From Hwanghaeella sp965227365 (GTDB lineage Bacteria > Pseudomonadota > Alphaproteobacteria > UBA8366 > Aestuariispiraceae): a DNA stretch of 64,000 nucleotides. The stretch is taken from contig NZ_OZ245754.1 in the NCBI RefSeq assembly GCF_965227365.1, forward strand, positions 4,464,001-4,528,000. Reading direction: 5' to 3'. The notes beneath the pieces are model-generated. The model was not told where the DNA came from, did no database searches, and saw only the letters and a list, made by a program, of their open reading frames with translations. This document shows, in pieces, positions 8,709 to 17,882 of the stretch. Both the position numbers and the translations under genes were made by a program. Numbering within the stretch: position 1 is the stretch's first letter; the number at the start of each line of letters is the position of its first letter.

Positions 8709-10190
8709 GTGATGCGCAGTAATCGTTACGGGCTGGTCCTGGCTGCGGCACTGATTCTGACGGGCGGCGCGGCCGCCGCAAAAGACACACTGACCTTGGG
8801 TGTCGGCCTGGAGCCGCCCCATCTGGACCCGACGGCCGGCGCGGCGGCGGCGATCGACGAGATCGTCTATGCGAATGTGTTCGAAGGCCTGACGCGGATC
8901 GACCAGAACGGCGCGGTGCGGCCCGGCCTTGCGAAGGACTGGACGATTTCCGACGATCGTCTGACCTATACGTTCACCCTGCGCGACGGGGTCACCTTCC
9001 ATGACGGGGCCGCCTTCGATTCCAGCGACGTGAAATTCTCCCTCGACCGCGCCCGGGCGGAAGACTCGACCAATGCGCAGAAGGGGCTGTTCGCCGCCAT
9101 CGCCTCGGTCGAGGCGCCGGATCCGAAAACCGTGGTCGTCACCCTGACGCAGCCGGAAGGCAATTTCCTGTGGAACATGGGCTGGGGCGACGCGATCATC
9201 GTCGATCCCGCCAGCGCCGAAGACAACAAGACCAAACCGGTCGGCACCGGGCCGTTCGCCGTGACGCGCTGGACCAAGGGCGACAGCGTGGTCCTGACCC
9301 GCCGGGACGGCTATTGGGGCACGGCGCCCGCCTTGAAGACGGTCACCTTCAAATTCATCCCCGACGCCTCCGCCCAGGTCGCGGCGCTGCTGGCCGGCGA
9401 TGTCGACGCGATGCCGAATATCGGCGCCCCGGAAACCCTCGGCCAGTTCGAGGCGGATCCGCGCTACAAGGTCGTCGTCGGCACAACGGAAGGGGAAACC
9501 CTGCTGGTCCTGAATCAGCGCCGCGATCTGTTCAAGGATCCAAAGGTTCGCCGCGCCATCGCCCATGCGGTGGACAAGCAGGCGATCGTCGACGGGGCCA
9601 TGTTCGGTTTCGGCACCCCGATCGGGTCGCATTTCGCGCCGCACAACCCGGCCTATATCGACCTGACCGGCACCGCGCCGCACGACCCGGAAAAGGCCAA
9701 GGCGCTGCTGGCCGAGGCGGGGCATGCGGAGGGGCTGAAACTGGTGATGAAACTGCCGCCGCCCTCCTATGCCCGGCGCGGCGGGGAAATCATCGCCGCC
9801 CAGCTGCGCGCCGTCGGAATCGAGACCGAGCTGGTGAATGTGGAATGGGGCCAGTGGCTGTCGGACGTGTTCAAGGGCGATCATGATTTCGACCTGACCA
9901 TCGTCTCCCATACCGAGCCGCTGGATATCGGAATCTACACCCGCGCGGATTATTATTTCGGCTATCAGTCCGATGCCTTCAACGCGGTGATGGACGAAAT
10001 TCGTGATACGGCTGACGAGGAAAAGCGCACGGAACTGTATCGGAAAGCGCAGCGGATCCTGGCCGAGGACACCGCCAATGTCTTCCTGTTCCAGCTGGCC
10101 AAAACCGGGGTCCGTTCCGAGAAGCTGGAAGGCCTTTGGGAAAACGCGCCGATCCAGGCCAACGACGTCACCGGCGTCCATTGGCGATAG
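8709..10190 (+). CDS. ABC transporter periplasmic substrate-binding protein (oligopeptide/dipeptide class)
   Basis: Periplasmic solute receptor of the SBP_bac_5 family (DppA/OppA-like). The 493-residue precursor has a signal peptide ending after GGAAAAKD. Family signatures include LEPPHLDPTAGAAAAIDEIV at the mature N-terminus, YTFTLRDGVTFHDGAAFDSSDVKFSLDR, and VRRAIAHAVDKQAIVDG. It starts at GTG 8709 or the adjacent ATG 8712, behind GGGAGGG. It precedes two permease genes. The ligand cannot be told from sequence; oligopeptides are only the family default. Confidence 0.93.
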   Translation: MMRSNRYGLVLAAALILTGGAAAAKDTLTLGVGLEPPHLDPTAGAAAAIDEIVYANVFEGLTRIDQNGAVRPGLAKDWTISDDRLTYTFTLRDGVTFHDGAAFDSSDVKFSLDRARAEDSTNAQKGLFAAIASVEAPDPKTVVVTLTQPEGNFLWNMGWGDAIIVDPASAEDNKTKPVGTGPFAVTRWTKGDSVVLTRRDGYWGTAPALKTVTFKFIPDASAQVAALLAGDVDAMPNIGAPETLGQFEADPRYKVVVGTTEGETLLVLNQRRDLFKDPKVRRAIAHAVDKQAIVDGAMFGFGTPIGSHFAPHNPAYIDLTGTAPHDPEKAKALLAEAGHAEGLKLVMKLPPPSYARRGGEIIAAQLRAVGIETELVNVEWGQWLSDVFKGDHDFDLTIVSHTEPLDIGIYTRADYYFGYQSDAFNAVMDEIRDTADEEKRTELYRKAQRILAEDTANVFLFQLAKTGVRSEKLEGLWENAPIQANDVTGVHWR

Positions 10191-10287
10191 GGTTTCACGT
10201 CCCGGCCAATGCGGAGGCCCGTGCGGACTCCGCTGCGGACCGGGGCGGTTTTCCCGTGAAAACAAGGGGGGTTGAAGGGCGCGCCTG

Positions 10288-11241
10288 ATGCTGTCCTATC
10301 TCGCTCACCGCGCGTTCAATCTGGCGGCCGCCCTGCTCGCCGCCTCGCTGCTGGTTTTCGTGGTGCTGTCCGTGCTGCCGGGCGACCCGGCGGAAATCAT
10401 GCTGGGCGTCGGCGCGACACCGGAATCGCTCGCCGCGCTGCGCAAGGAACTCGGCCTCAACGAATCCCCCTTGATCCGTTATTTCGACTGGATCACCGGC
10501 GTGATGCATGCGGATTTCGGCCAGAGCATGACCTATGGCGTGCCGGTCGCGGAACTGGTGCTGGAACGCCTGCAGGTCACCGTGCCGCTGGCGGTGATGG
10601 CCTTCGTGATGGCGGTCGCCGTCGCCCTGCCCTTCGGCGTGTTCGCGGCGGTGAACCGTAACCGGCCCGGCGATTACCTGGTCATGGGCTTTTCGCAACT
10701 GGGCCTGGCGATCCCGAATTTCTGGTTCGGCATCCTGCTGATCCTGGTCTTCGCGGTGCAGCTGCACTGGTTCCAGGCCGGTGGATTCGCGCCCTGGGCG
10801 GATGGCTGGGGCCCGGCGCTGAAATCCCTGCTGCTGCCGGCCCTGGCCCTCGCCCTGTCGGAAGCGGCGATCCTGTCCCGCGTCGTCCGCTCCGCGACAC
10901 TGGACGTTTATCGGGAAGACTATGTCCGCACCGCGCGCGCCAAGGGTTTGAGCAAGACGGCCGTGCTGTTCCGTCACGTGATGCGCAACATGCTGCTGCC
11001 GGTCGTCACCATCATGGGGCTGCAATTCGCCTTCCTGATCGCCGGCGCGGTCGTGGTCGAGAACGTCTTCTACCTGCCCGGCCTCGGCCGGTTGATCCTG
11101 CAGGCGATCTTCCAGCGCGACCTGGTCGTGGTGCAGAACATCATCCTGCTGCTGGCGGCCCTGGTCGTGCTGGTGAATTTCGCCGTCGATCTGGCCTATG
11201 CGCTGATCGACCCGCGCCCGCATGGGGAGGCGCATCGATGA
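10288..11241 (+). CDS. ABC transporter permease, DppB/OppB type
   Basis: Inner-membrane permease of the oligopeptide/nickel importer class, 317 residues. It shows the usual N-terminal segment, a conserved VLSVLPGDPAEIMLG region after the first helix, and the cytoplasmic EAA loop (YVRTARAKGLSKTAVLFRHV) that docks the ATPase, near residues 210-230. Its stop overlaps the start of the next permease (ATGA at 11238-11241), a translational coupling typical of dppB-dppC. It acts with the upstream binding protein. Confidence 0.95.
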   Translation: MLSYLAHRAFNLAAALLAASLLVFVVLSVLPGDPAEIMLGVGATPESLAALRKELGLNESPLIRYFDWITGVMHADFGQSMTYGVPVAELVLERLQVTVPLAVMAFVMAVAVALPFGVFAAVNRNRPGDYLVMGFSQLGLAIPNFWFGILLILVFAVQLHWFQAGGFAPWADGWGPALKSLLLPALALALSEAAILSRVVRSATLDVYREDYVRTARAKGLSKTAVLFRHVMRNMLLPVVTIMGLQFAFLIAGAVVVENVFYLPGLGRLILQAIFQRDLVVVQNIILLLAALVVLVNFAVDLAYALIDPRPHGEAHR

Positions 11242-12095
11242 ACGCGCGCGCGGGACGCTCGCCGCTGGACAAGGCCCTGCGCCGGCCGAACCTGATCCTG
11301 GGCGGCTTGCTGACCGGCATGATCTGCCTGACCGGCCTCGCCGCGCTTTACGGCACGCCCTATCCGACCGACACGGTTTCCATCGCTGAACGGCTGCAGG
11401 CGCCCTCCGCCGCGCATTGGCTGGGCACGGATTCGCTGGGGCGCGACCTGCTGTCGATGCTGATGAAAGGCGCGCAGAACGCCCTGCTGATGGGCGTCGT
11501 CGCGGTCGGGATCGGCCTGGCCGTCGGCGTGCCGGCCGGTCTTTACGCCGCCATGCGCAAGGGCCTCTCGGTCGACGCGGTGATGCGCCTGTCCGACCTG
11601 ATCTTCGCCTTCCCGGCGATCCTGACCGCGGTGCTGATCGCCGCCCTGTACGGACCCGGCGTCACCAATGCCATCCTGGCGGTAGGGATTTTCAACATCG
11701 CCGTCTTCGCCCGCGTCACCCGCGGCGCGGCATTGCATGTGATGGGACGGCAATTCGTCACCGCGGCCGCCGCGATCGGCCGGACGCCGGTTTCGATCGC
11801 CTTTACCCATGTCCTGCCCAATGCGGCCAGCGCCATCATCGTACAGGCGACGATCCAGTTCGCGGTCGCGATTCTGGCGGAGGCGGGGCTGAGCTATCTG
11901 GGCCTGGGCGTGCAGCCGCCGGATCCGAGCTGGGGCAAGATGCTGAACGACGCGCAGACCCTGATGTTCACCCATCCGATGCAGGCGGTCGTGCCCGGCG
12001 CCGCGATCATGGTGACGGTGCTGGGCCTGAACCTGCTGGGCGACGGCTTGCGGGACGTACTGGACCCGCGGCTGCGCATCATGCGATCCGGCTGA
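11238..12095 (+). CDS. ABC transporter permease, DppC/OppC type
   Basis: Second permease of the importer, 285 residues. It carries the OppC-type N-terminus and the region HWLGTDSLGRDLLSMLMKGA characteristic of DppC, then five membrane segments and the EAA-loop equivalent FVTAAAAIGRTPVSIAFTHVLPN. The ATG overlaps the preceding stop. No ATPase gene follows; the next gene is on the other strand. The ATP-hydrolysing subunits must be encoded elsewhere or shared with another system. Confidence 0.95.
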   Translation: MNARAGRSPLDKALRRPNLILGGLLTGMICLTGLAALYGTPYPTDTVSIAERLQAPSAAHWLGTDSLGRDLLSMLMKGAQNALLMGVVAVGIGLAVGVPAGLYAAMRKGLSVDAVMRLSDLIFAFPAILTAVLIAALYGPGVTNAILAVGIFNIAVFARVTRGAALHVMGRQFVTAAAAIGRTPVSIAFTHVLPNAASAIIVQATIQFAVAILAEAGLSYLGLGVQPPDPSWGKMLNDAQTLMFTHPMQAVVPGAAIMVTVLGLNLLGDGLRDVLDPRLRIMRSG

Positions 12096-12129
12096 GACTC
12101 ACGGTGTAACGGTTTGCGAACCGGCCCGG

Positions 12130-12612
12130 TTACTTGCCGCCGCTGCGCGCCCGGATCGGCTTGGCATAGGCGAGTTCCACGTCCCAGGGGAAGAGGATCC
12201 AGGTATCCTGCGACACTTCCGTGACGAAAGTGTCGACCAGCGGGCGCCCGGCGGGCTTGGCATAGACGGTGGCGAAATGGGCCTTGGGCAGCATTTCCCG
12301 CACGATCTTGGCGGTTTTGCCCGTATCGACCAGATCGTCGATGATCAGCCATCCGTCACCATCGCCGTCGATGCCCTTCAGGATATTCGCCTCACCCATA
12401 TCCTTGTGATTATAGGTGGAGATGCAGACCGTATCGACGAGGCGGACTTCCAGTTCCCGCGCGACGATCGCCGCGGGAACGAGGCCGCCGCGCGTGATCG
12501 CGACGATGCCCTTGAAGGGACCCAACGAGTCGAGACGATAGGCGAGAGCCCGTGCCGTCCGGTGTAGCTCGTCCCAGGAAACCGGGAAATCCATACCCTT
12601 CTCATCGACCAT
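12130..12612 (-). CDS. gpt: Xanthine phosphoribosyltransferase
   Basis: Purine salvage enzyme that converts xanthine and guanine to nucleotides using PRPP. The 160-residue protein matches Gpt in length and has the PRPP-binding motif LIIDDLVDTGKTA near residue 90, AITRGGLVPAAIVARELEVR in the N-terminal half and the C-terminal FPWDVELA region. It converges with the ABC permease operon (34 bases apart) and stands as a single gene. Confidence 0.95.
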   Translation of the reverse strand: MVDEKGMDFPVSWDELHRTARALAYRLDSLGPFKGIVAITRGGLVPAAIVARELEVRLVDTVCISTYNHKDMGEANILKGIDGDGDGWLIIDDLVDTGKTAKIVREMLPKAHFATVYAKPAGRPLVDTFVTEVSQDTWILFPWDVELAYAKPIRARSGGK

Positions 12613-12735
12613 CGCTTCGCCTCCGCGGATTGTTGCCGGCGGGTTAGATAGACCGGTTGCAGGAGGATGAAAAGCAGCAAACCGTTGCGGAGCGCGGTAT
12701 TGCGCCGGAAAGAGGCGATCCGGGATCGGCGCGCC

Positions 12736-13179
12736 TCAGACAGCCGCGGCGGGGTCTTCGGTGATAAAGACGCCGGCGATCTTCCAGCTTCCGTCTTCCT
12801 GGCGCTCCATCTGATAGATCGCGATGCGGCGGACGCCGTCCCGGCCGATGACGCGCACGGCCTGATAGAGCGTTCCGGCTTCCGTCCGGATATCCAGGAA
12901 TTCGACGGCCGCCGGATCGATCAGGAAGCCGTATCCGCGCCGCACCATCTGCATGAAGACGCCGACGGTCGGGAAGATCGATTGGATATTCGGCGCCGCG
13001 TGGCTGTAGGCGCCGGGCCCGTCATCGCGCCTGAAGGCATCGAGTTGGCTTTGGATCACCGCCGTGACCGCGGTTCTCGTATCGGCGGACTGTGCCTGTC
13101 CGGCCTGTGGCGCAACCATCAGCGCCACCGCGAAGAGGGTGAGGATAGATAGACGGGAAAACGCGGAAATCCGCTTCAT
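12736..13179 (-). CDS. DUF4864 domain exported protein
   Basis: Predicted exported protein of 147 residues. A signal peptide (about 1-29, ending GQAQS) precedes a compact domain with VIQSQLDAFRRDDGPGAYSHAAPNIQ, a VGVFMQMVRRGYGFLI segment and YQMERQEDGSWKIAGVFI. This pattern is that of DUF4864, an NTF2-like or SnoaL-like fold of unknown function in Alphaproteobacteria. It is a single gene between gpt and the large lipoprotein. Confidence 0.8.
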   Translation of the reverse strand: MKRISAFSRLSILTLFAVALMVAPQAGQAQSADTRTAVTAVIQSQLDAFRRDDGPGAYSHAAPNIQSIFPTVGVFMQMVRRGYGFLIDPAAVEFLDIRTEAGTLYQAVRVIGRDGVRRIAIYQMERQEDGSWKIAGVFITEDPAAAV

Positions 13180-13291
13180 GACCGTTCCCCTTGTCCTGGT
13201 CGGAGAGGGAGTGCGCGCCCTTGGGTTCGGGCGCGTTCCCTTTAATCCGATACGGACGAAACGGCGGAAAGGATCAGCGCGGTGGGCGCGA

Positions 13292-14479
13292 TCAACGAAC
13301 GAAGACGTGAACTTCGTTATTGGCGACCGCGTCCGTCGTCGTCAGCAGTTGAACCCGGCTGGAGGAAATCCCCATATCGGTCAGCGTCCGCAGGACGTCT
13401 TCCGCGTTCCGCTTCGCCGCGGCGTTGTTCAGCGCGATATTCGCCGCATTCCCCTGCGCCGGGCTGACCGCCAAAAGGTCGAAGGTGGCGTTCGGCTTGC
13501 GCGACAGTGCCTGGCTGACCGCGTTGAACAGAGCCTGTTGATACTGCACGTTCGGCCGGTCGAAACGAATGATCACCAGCGGCGGATCGCCGGCGGCCGG
13601 GACGGTCGCGCGGGCCGCGGCACGGGCCAGATTCTCGGTCTGTGTGAAGGCCTGGGTCGCCAAGCTGGAGCCGTAGAGCTCACCATTCTTGATCGCCAGG
13701 GACAGGGTCGTCATGTTCTGACGCTCGCCGTTCACATAGATGTTCTGGCGGCTGATATCCTGGCTCAACTCATTCAGGGCACGGTCCACTTCGACGACCG
13801 CCTGATGGACCTTGTCCTCCAGTGCGCGCAGGCGGACATGATCTTCCTCGACCGCGCCGCTCAACCCATAGGTCGCCTGCACCCCGTTCAGGAGATACTG
13901 GCCGAAGGCCGCGTGTTCCGCCGCGTCGTTCGACAGCACGGTGACCTGCGGCGTCACTTCGGCGATGCTTTCCAGGGCCGTCTGCGCCTGGTTCCACTGG
14001 GCGACCAGGATCGGGTTGCCCGGCGTGGTGCCCTGCTGCAGGCGCGCGGTGATCGCGGCGACCAGCTGATGATAGCGGTCGGCCGAGACGCGGCCCTGTT
14101 CCATGATCGCATTGGCGCGGTTCTTGATGTCCTGCACGCCGCCTTCAAGCTTGGTCAGATCGCCCTGCATGGCATCGACCTTGCGGCCGACGAAGGTCTG
14201 ACCGACGGTCGGCGTCGTCACCCCGGTGGAGGCGACGGCGTTCTGCGCCGCGATGGACTGTTGAATGCTTTGCGCGGCGGCGGCCGGCGCGGCTATTTCG
14301 GAGGTTGCGAGCGGCGCGGGCTCAAGCGGTTGCTGCGGGGCGGACGGTGCCTGAACCACGACCGGCGCGCCGACCGGATCGGGCGCCTCCGTCGTCGGCC
14401 ACAGCGCTTCGCATCCCGCCAGGGCGAAGGACGCCGTGACAAGCAAACCAGTTTTCCAAGTGCCGCTGATCTTCTGCAT
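13292..14479 (-). CDS. Large lipoprotein with OmpA-like C-terminal domain, function unknown
   Basis: Predicted lipoprotein of 395 residues. The signal peptide ends in lipobox LAGC, with lipidated C23, when started at ATG 14479 behind GAAGG. A Pro/Ala-rich linker (about 28-70) leads to a mostly helical middle (about 90-265). The C-terminal region (about 290-395) contains PPLVIIRFDRPNVQYQQAL and AAAKRNAEDVLRTLTDMGIS, a layout like OmpA-family domains, but without the clear Asp/Arg peptidoglycan-binding residues. It is probably envelope-associated, with the exact role unknown. Confidence 0.7.
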   Translation of the reverse strand: MQKISGTWKTGLLVTASFALAGCEALWPTTEAPDPVGAPVVVQAPSAPQQPLEPAPLATSEIAAPAAAAQSIQQSIAAQNAVASTGVTTPTVGQTFVGRKVDAMQGDLTKLEGGVQDIKNRANAIMEQGRVSADRYHQLVAAITARLQQGTTPGNPILVAQWNQAQTALESIAEVTPQVTVLSNDAAEHAAFGQYLLNGVQATYGLSGAVEEDHVRLRALEDKVHQAVVEVDRALNELSQDISRQNIYVNGERQNMTTLSLAIKNGELYGSSLATQAFTQTENLARAAARATVPAAGDPPLVIIRFDRPNVQYQQALFNAVSQALSRKPNATFDLLAVSPAQGNAANIALNNAAAKRNAEDVLRTLTDMGISSSRVQLLTTTDAVANNEVHVFVR

Positions 14480-15117
14480 CTGACCTTCGCGCCTCAACCC
14501 TGCCCCAAATCAAATCGAAAAACGAATACTCGAACCCAATACTTACAAGACAAACGTCGTACTTTGGGCAACCAATACTTGGTGCACCCTAAACGTTATT
14601 GCCCGGAAGGTCACCCTTAATTGCCCCTCCGCGCCGCGGAAACTTGCGCTTCCGCGATTTGTCCCACCGGACCCTACGCCGAAATTCCCCCGACGGGCCC
14701 GTGTCAGCGGCGACGGTGATGCCGGCCCCCGCAATCCTTCGGAAGACTTTGGCATAAGCGCCTGCAACTCTTGAACAACCTTCAGCCTTTTCCCAGCAGG
14801 GAGCGGGCCGCCTGTCAAGCGCGCGCATCTTACGTGAGAAGAAAAATGCTCACAAGACAGGCCCGTTCAGGCTTTTCGACAAATGCCGTTCATCTCATCC
14901 GCGCCCGCCTTTCCGGCCCGGAAAGGCGCGGTGTCGGCAGGCAATAGAAACATGGCGCCGAAACCATGAACAAATCCCTAAACGGATCGCAAATTCGGTG
15001 CTTGCCATCCCCCGCCGCATCCTGTACCAACCGCCCTCGCATCGGCCACGCCGATACGCGGTCCCCGGAAACCGGTCTTCTCGAGGCTTCCCCGGGGCGG
15101 GTCCGAAAAGGCCCTGC
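14480..15117. other. Intergenic region between lipoprotein gene and tRNA-Arg
   Basis: About 640 bases with no convincing gene. The left part, just upstream of the lipoprotein gene, is AT-rich for this genome and contains a short direct repeat, CCAATACTT, at about 14535 and 14570. A near-perfect 23-base palindrome lies at 14906-14928. The tRNA promoter is expected in the right part, but no clear -35/-10 pair stands out. Confidence 0.5.
14906..14928. repeat. Near-perfect palindrome (11-base arms, 1-base centre)
   Basis: CGCCTTTCCGG and CCGGAAAGGCG flank a single C. Neither strand has a T-run afterwards, so it does not look like a simple terminator. It could be an operator or a structured leader upstream of tRNA-Arg. 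No protein is implicated. Confidence 0.5.
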
Positions 15118-15194
15118 GCGCCCGTAGCTCAGTTGGATAGAGTGCTTGACTACGAATCAAGAGGTCGGGAGTTCGAATCTTCCCGGGCGCGCCA
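15118..15194 (+). tRNA. tRNA-Arg (anticodon ACG)
   Basis: Complete cloverleaf. The acceptor stem GCGCCCG pairs with CGGGCGC, the D-arm has AGCTCAGTTGGATAGAG, and the anticodon stem CTTGA/TCAAG encloses the loop CTACGAA with anticodon ACG at 15152-15154. The T-arm has GGGAGTTCGAATCTTCC. A CCA end is encoded at 15192-15194. ACG is expected to be edited to inosine and read CGN codons. It is a single tRNA with no integrase or duplicated 3' end nearby. Confidence 0.97.
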
Positions 15195-15438
15195 TTTTCT
15201 CCTTGATGAATTGACCCTCAATCGCCGGGCGACCGCATCCGCGGTCTTGGCTTTCCTCGCATAAGCTCGGGCGGCCGGTCGGCCTTGCGAACCCTGGCGG
15301 GTTCGGAGGGGTGCGCCACTCTCACCCTCTCTTCCGACAATTGACTCCGGTCAACCGGTTCACCTGGATACCGTGGCATAGTTTCCGTTGAAGCCGCCGG
15401 TTCCCCCCGGCCGCGCCGATTTCAGCCGGAGGCGATGA

Positions 15439-17727
15439 ATGCGCCGAGTTCATTCCATGTGGACCCAAATGACGCGGGTCTTCGTCCTTCTTGTCGCGTT
15501 TCTTGTTCTGGCGGCTTTGCCCGCATCCGCGGCACAGGCCGATGATATGACGGCCTTGCAACAGAAGCTTCAGCAACTGACCCAAACCTACCTGTCCTGC
15601 ACGGATGACGCCTGCCGCACGCGGGTTCAGGGGGAAATGATGGCGCTTGGCCAGAAAATGGCCGAAGCCGCAGCCGCAGCGGCGGGTCAGGCATCAGGCC
15701 AGGCGCAGGGCCAAACGCCGGGCGGGCCCGGGACTCAACCGGGCGCATTGCCGCCCAGCATGTCCTTGCCCATCGCGGGGCCCGTCGATCCGAAACAGGG
15801 CCAGTGGCGCTTATACCTGGAATCCCGGTTTCGGACCGATGCGCCGGGCGTTACTGCCCTGGCGGTCGCTTTCGGAGAGGCGGTGCTGACCGCGGACGCG
15901 AACGGCGTGCTGACCGGCACCGCAATCCTGGAGGCAGAGGAAATCATCAGTGATCCGCCCAACTGCCAGTCTGATCCGATGACAGGGTCCGGCACTGCGG
16001 AACTGGGCGGGCTGATCGATGGCAAAGACATACTGATTTGGATTCTGCCCGGATCGACGATCCCGCTAGGGGGGCGGATGGTCTGCACGGTGAATGGACA
16101 GACCAGCGTCCATGAGACGGAATCGACCATGCAACCGGAAAATGAGTTCAGCCTGGTCATCCCCGTCCAATTGGCCAACGAGGATGGCGAGACCTTGTAC
16201 ACGACTGGCGACGTCCGCGGCTCCGTTCCCGGGTCGCCGAGAGGGGCATGGGAGAGGGCCCTGCGCCTGAGCCGGGATGGACCGGAACCACAAGCGCCCG
16301 TATTGAAGGATGAAAGCTTCAGTGCCGCGTGGATGCTGGAACATGAAATGACCGTGGCAGGGCATTCGCATCGCGGCGACGTTGCCTTCATGCTGTCGGA
16401 CGCACCCGCCGGACAAGAACAGGCCATCGACGACTACGGACCGCTGATGATCGAGAGTGGAGGCCTCAACGCCGGCGGCCGGTTGATCCTGAAAGGAAAG
16501 ACGGATCGCAAGACACTCAGCTTCATCCCGCGCGCGACGATCGACGATATCGACGGCTTGGGCACGCATTTCGAAAATGCCGGCACGCTCTATTTCAACA
16601 CGCTATTCCATGAAGACGACCAGCACGTCACCCTGCCCCTGAAGGACGGCGCGGAGCTGCGCCAAGGGCCGTCGACTTGGCGGCTGCGGGGCCTATCGAA
16701 ATGCAAGCTCACCATCACCGCGCCGAAGACAGGCAAGAAGTTTTTGTATTCGGCGGACGCCAACGCCGCCTTGGACATGATCTTCAAGGCCAAGGTGGAG
16801 CCTGCGAAATTCGCCAGGGATATCGAATGGCGGGTGCCGAAATTCGGTGCCGGCGACACGACCCTTCTTCCGCAGGATGCCAAAGGGCCCGAGCTTCAGA
16901 TATCCCTTGTCGGCCTGCCGGATCACAATTCCTATTTCGGCCCGAAACAGGTCACCGCGATCATCCGCACGAAAGAATGCATCGCCGTGGCGACCCGCAC
17001 GGTCAAACTTTTCTATCCCCGGGACGCCGCAAACAATCCCGGCGAAAACCTGGGTGATACCGCCAAAAACAAACAGGAAGGCTATCCCAAAAAGGTGCCG
17101 AACTGGTTCCACTACTGGTCCCAGACTTCGGCGCGGGTCGGGCCTCACCCGATCTATGGCGGGCGCGCCAAGGACTGTAATAAAGCTGCAAATCCTAAGG
17201 ATCCGGATACTGCCGGGTATTATCCTGAAAACACCCGGTGGGCGCAGCCGAATCATTACCTGATTTGTGATTTGACGTCATTCGGTGCGACCATGCCGTT
17301 CAACGCGAAAGTCTGGGGTTTCAAGATGGTCGGTGAGACTCAAATGACCCCCGCGCCCAAAGACCTCAACCTGACCGGCATAGACACCTTTGCACTGACC
17401 AGCCTTCATGAAGACGAGCACCGAGTTCATTCGCGGAAGTGGTGGCAGCTCGAGCCCGGCCAAAGGCCGAAGAGCCACCGCATCCTGGATGGCGATGGCG
17501 ACGGCATTCCGAATGCCATCGAACCCGAACTGAACAAAGAAATATCCAAAGAGCTCACCGGGTCCGCCGATGAAAAATTTCCGTTCTGCATTCCGGGCGT
17601 GAAGAAAACCTGGGGCGAATTAACGGATGAAGAATTCTACATCGAATATAAAGCCCACCGGAAACTGAAGGTCGGCGCGCATGACGGCGAGGACTGGTCC
17701 TACCCCGGCAAGCAGTGGAAGAAGTAG
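15439..17727 (+). CDS. Large secreted protein with HExxH and calcium-loop-like motifs, unknown family
   Basis: A 762-residue protein I do not recognise. A signal peptide (about 1-33, ending ASAAQADD) is followed by a helical Gln/Ala-rich stretch to about 95 and a large middle region of probable beta structure. Near the C-terminus HEDEH at residues 657-661 fits the zinc-metalloprotease HExxH pattern. About 25 residues later DGDGDGIPNAIE (from residue 684) resembles a calcium-binding thrombospondin type-3 loop. The start is set by GGAGG at 15428-15432. Protease function is inference: no family-specific context around HExxH was identified. The 244 bases between it and tRNA-Arg hold nothing evident. 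Confidence 0.75.
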   Translation: MRRVHSMWTQMTRVFVLLVAFLVLAALPASAAQADDMTALQQKLQQLTQTYLSCTDDACRTRVQGEMMALGQKMAEAAAAAAGQASGQAQGQTPGGPGTQPGALPPSMSLPIAGPVDPKQGQWRLYLESRFRTDAPGVTALAVAFGEAVLTADANGVLTGTAILEAEEIISDPPNCQSDPMTGSGTAELGGLIDGKDILIWILPGSTIPLGGRMVCTVNGQTSVHETESTMQPENEFSLVIPVQLANEDGETLYTTGDVRGSVPGSPRGAWERALRLSRDGPEPQAPVLKDESFSAAWMLEHEMTVAGHSHRGDVAFMLSDAPAGQEQAIDDYGPLMIESGGLNAGGRLILKGKTDRKTLSFIPRATIDDIDGLGTHFENAGTLYFNTLFHEDDQHVTLPLKDGAELRQGPSTWRLRGLSKCKLTITAPKTGKKFLYSADANAALDMIFKAKVEPAKFARDIEWRVPKFGAGDTTLLPQDAKGPELQISLVGLPDHNSYFGPKQVTAIIRTKECIAVATRTVKLFYPRDAANNPGENLGDTAKNKQEGYPKKVPNWFHYWSQTSARVGPHPIYGGRAKDCNKAANPKDPDTAGYYPENTRWAQPNHYLICDLTSFGATMPFNAKVWGFKMVGETQMTPAPKDLNLTGIDTFALTSLHEDEHRVHSRKWWQLEPGQRPKSHRILDGDGDGIPNAIEPELNKEISKELTGSADEKFPFCIPGVKKTWGELTDEEFYIEYKAHRKLKVGAHDGEDWSYPGKQWKK

Positions 17728-17882
17728 ACGCATGTCGAAAAAGGGGCATCACCCGCCGATCGCTTCTGGACGGGCTTTCATCCGCGGCGGCACGGTTTCA
17801 GAACACAGCCTTTGATTGCGGATTTCGCCTGTGCTACCCAAAGCGCGGGGATCAGGAACATGCGGCTTGAACGGGGGTATCT

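Noticed and set aside
15118..15194. tRNA-Arg as an integration site
   Set aside because: No integrase gene and no repeat of the tRNA 3' end was seen nearby.
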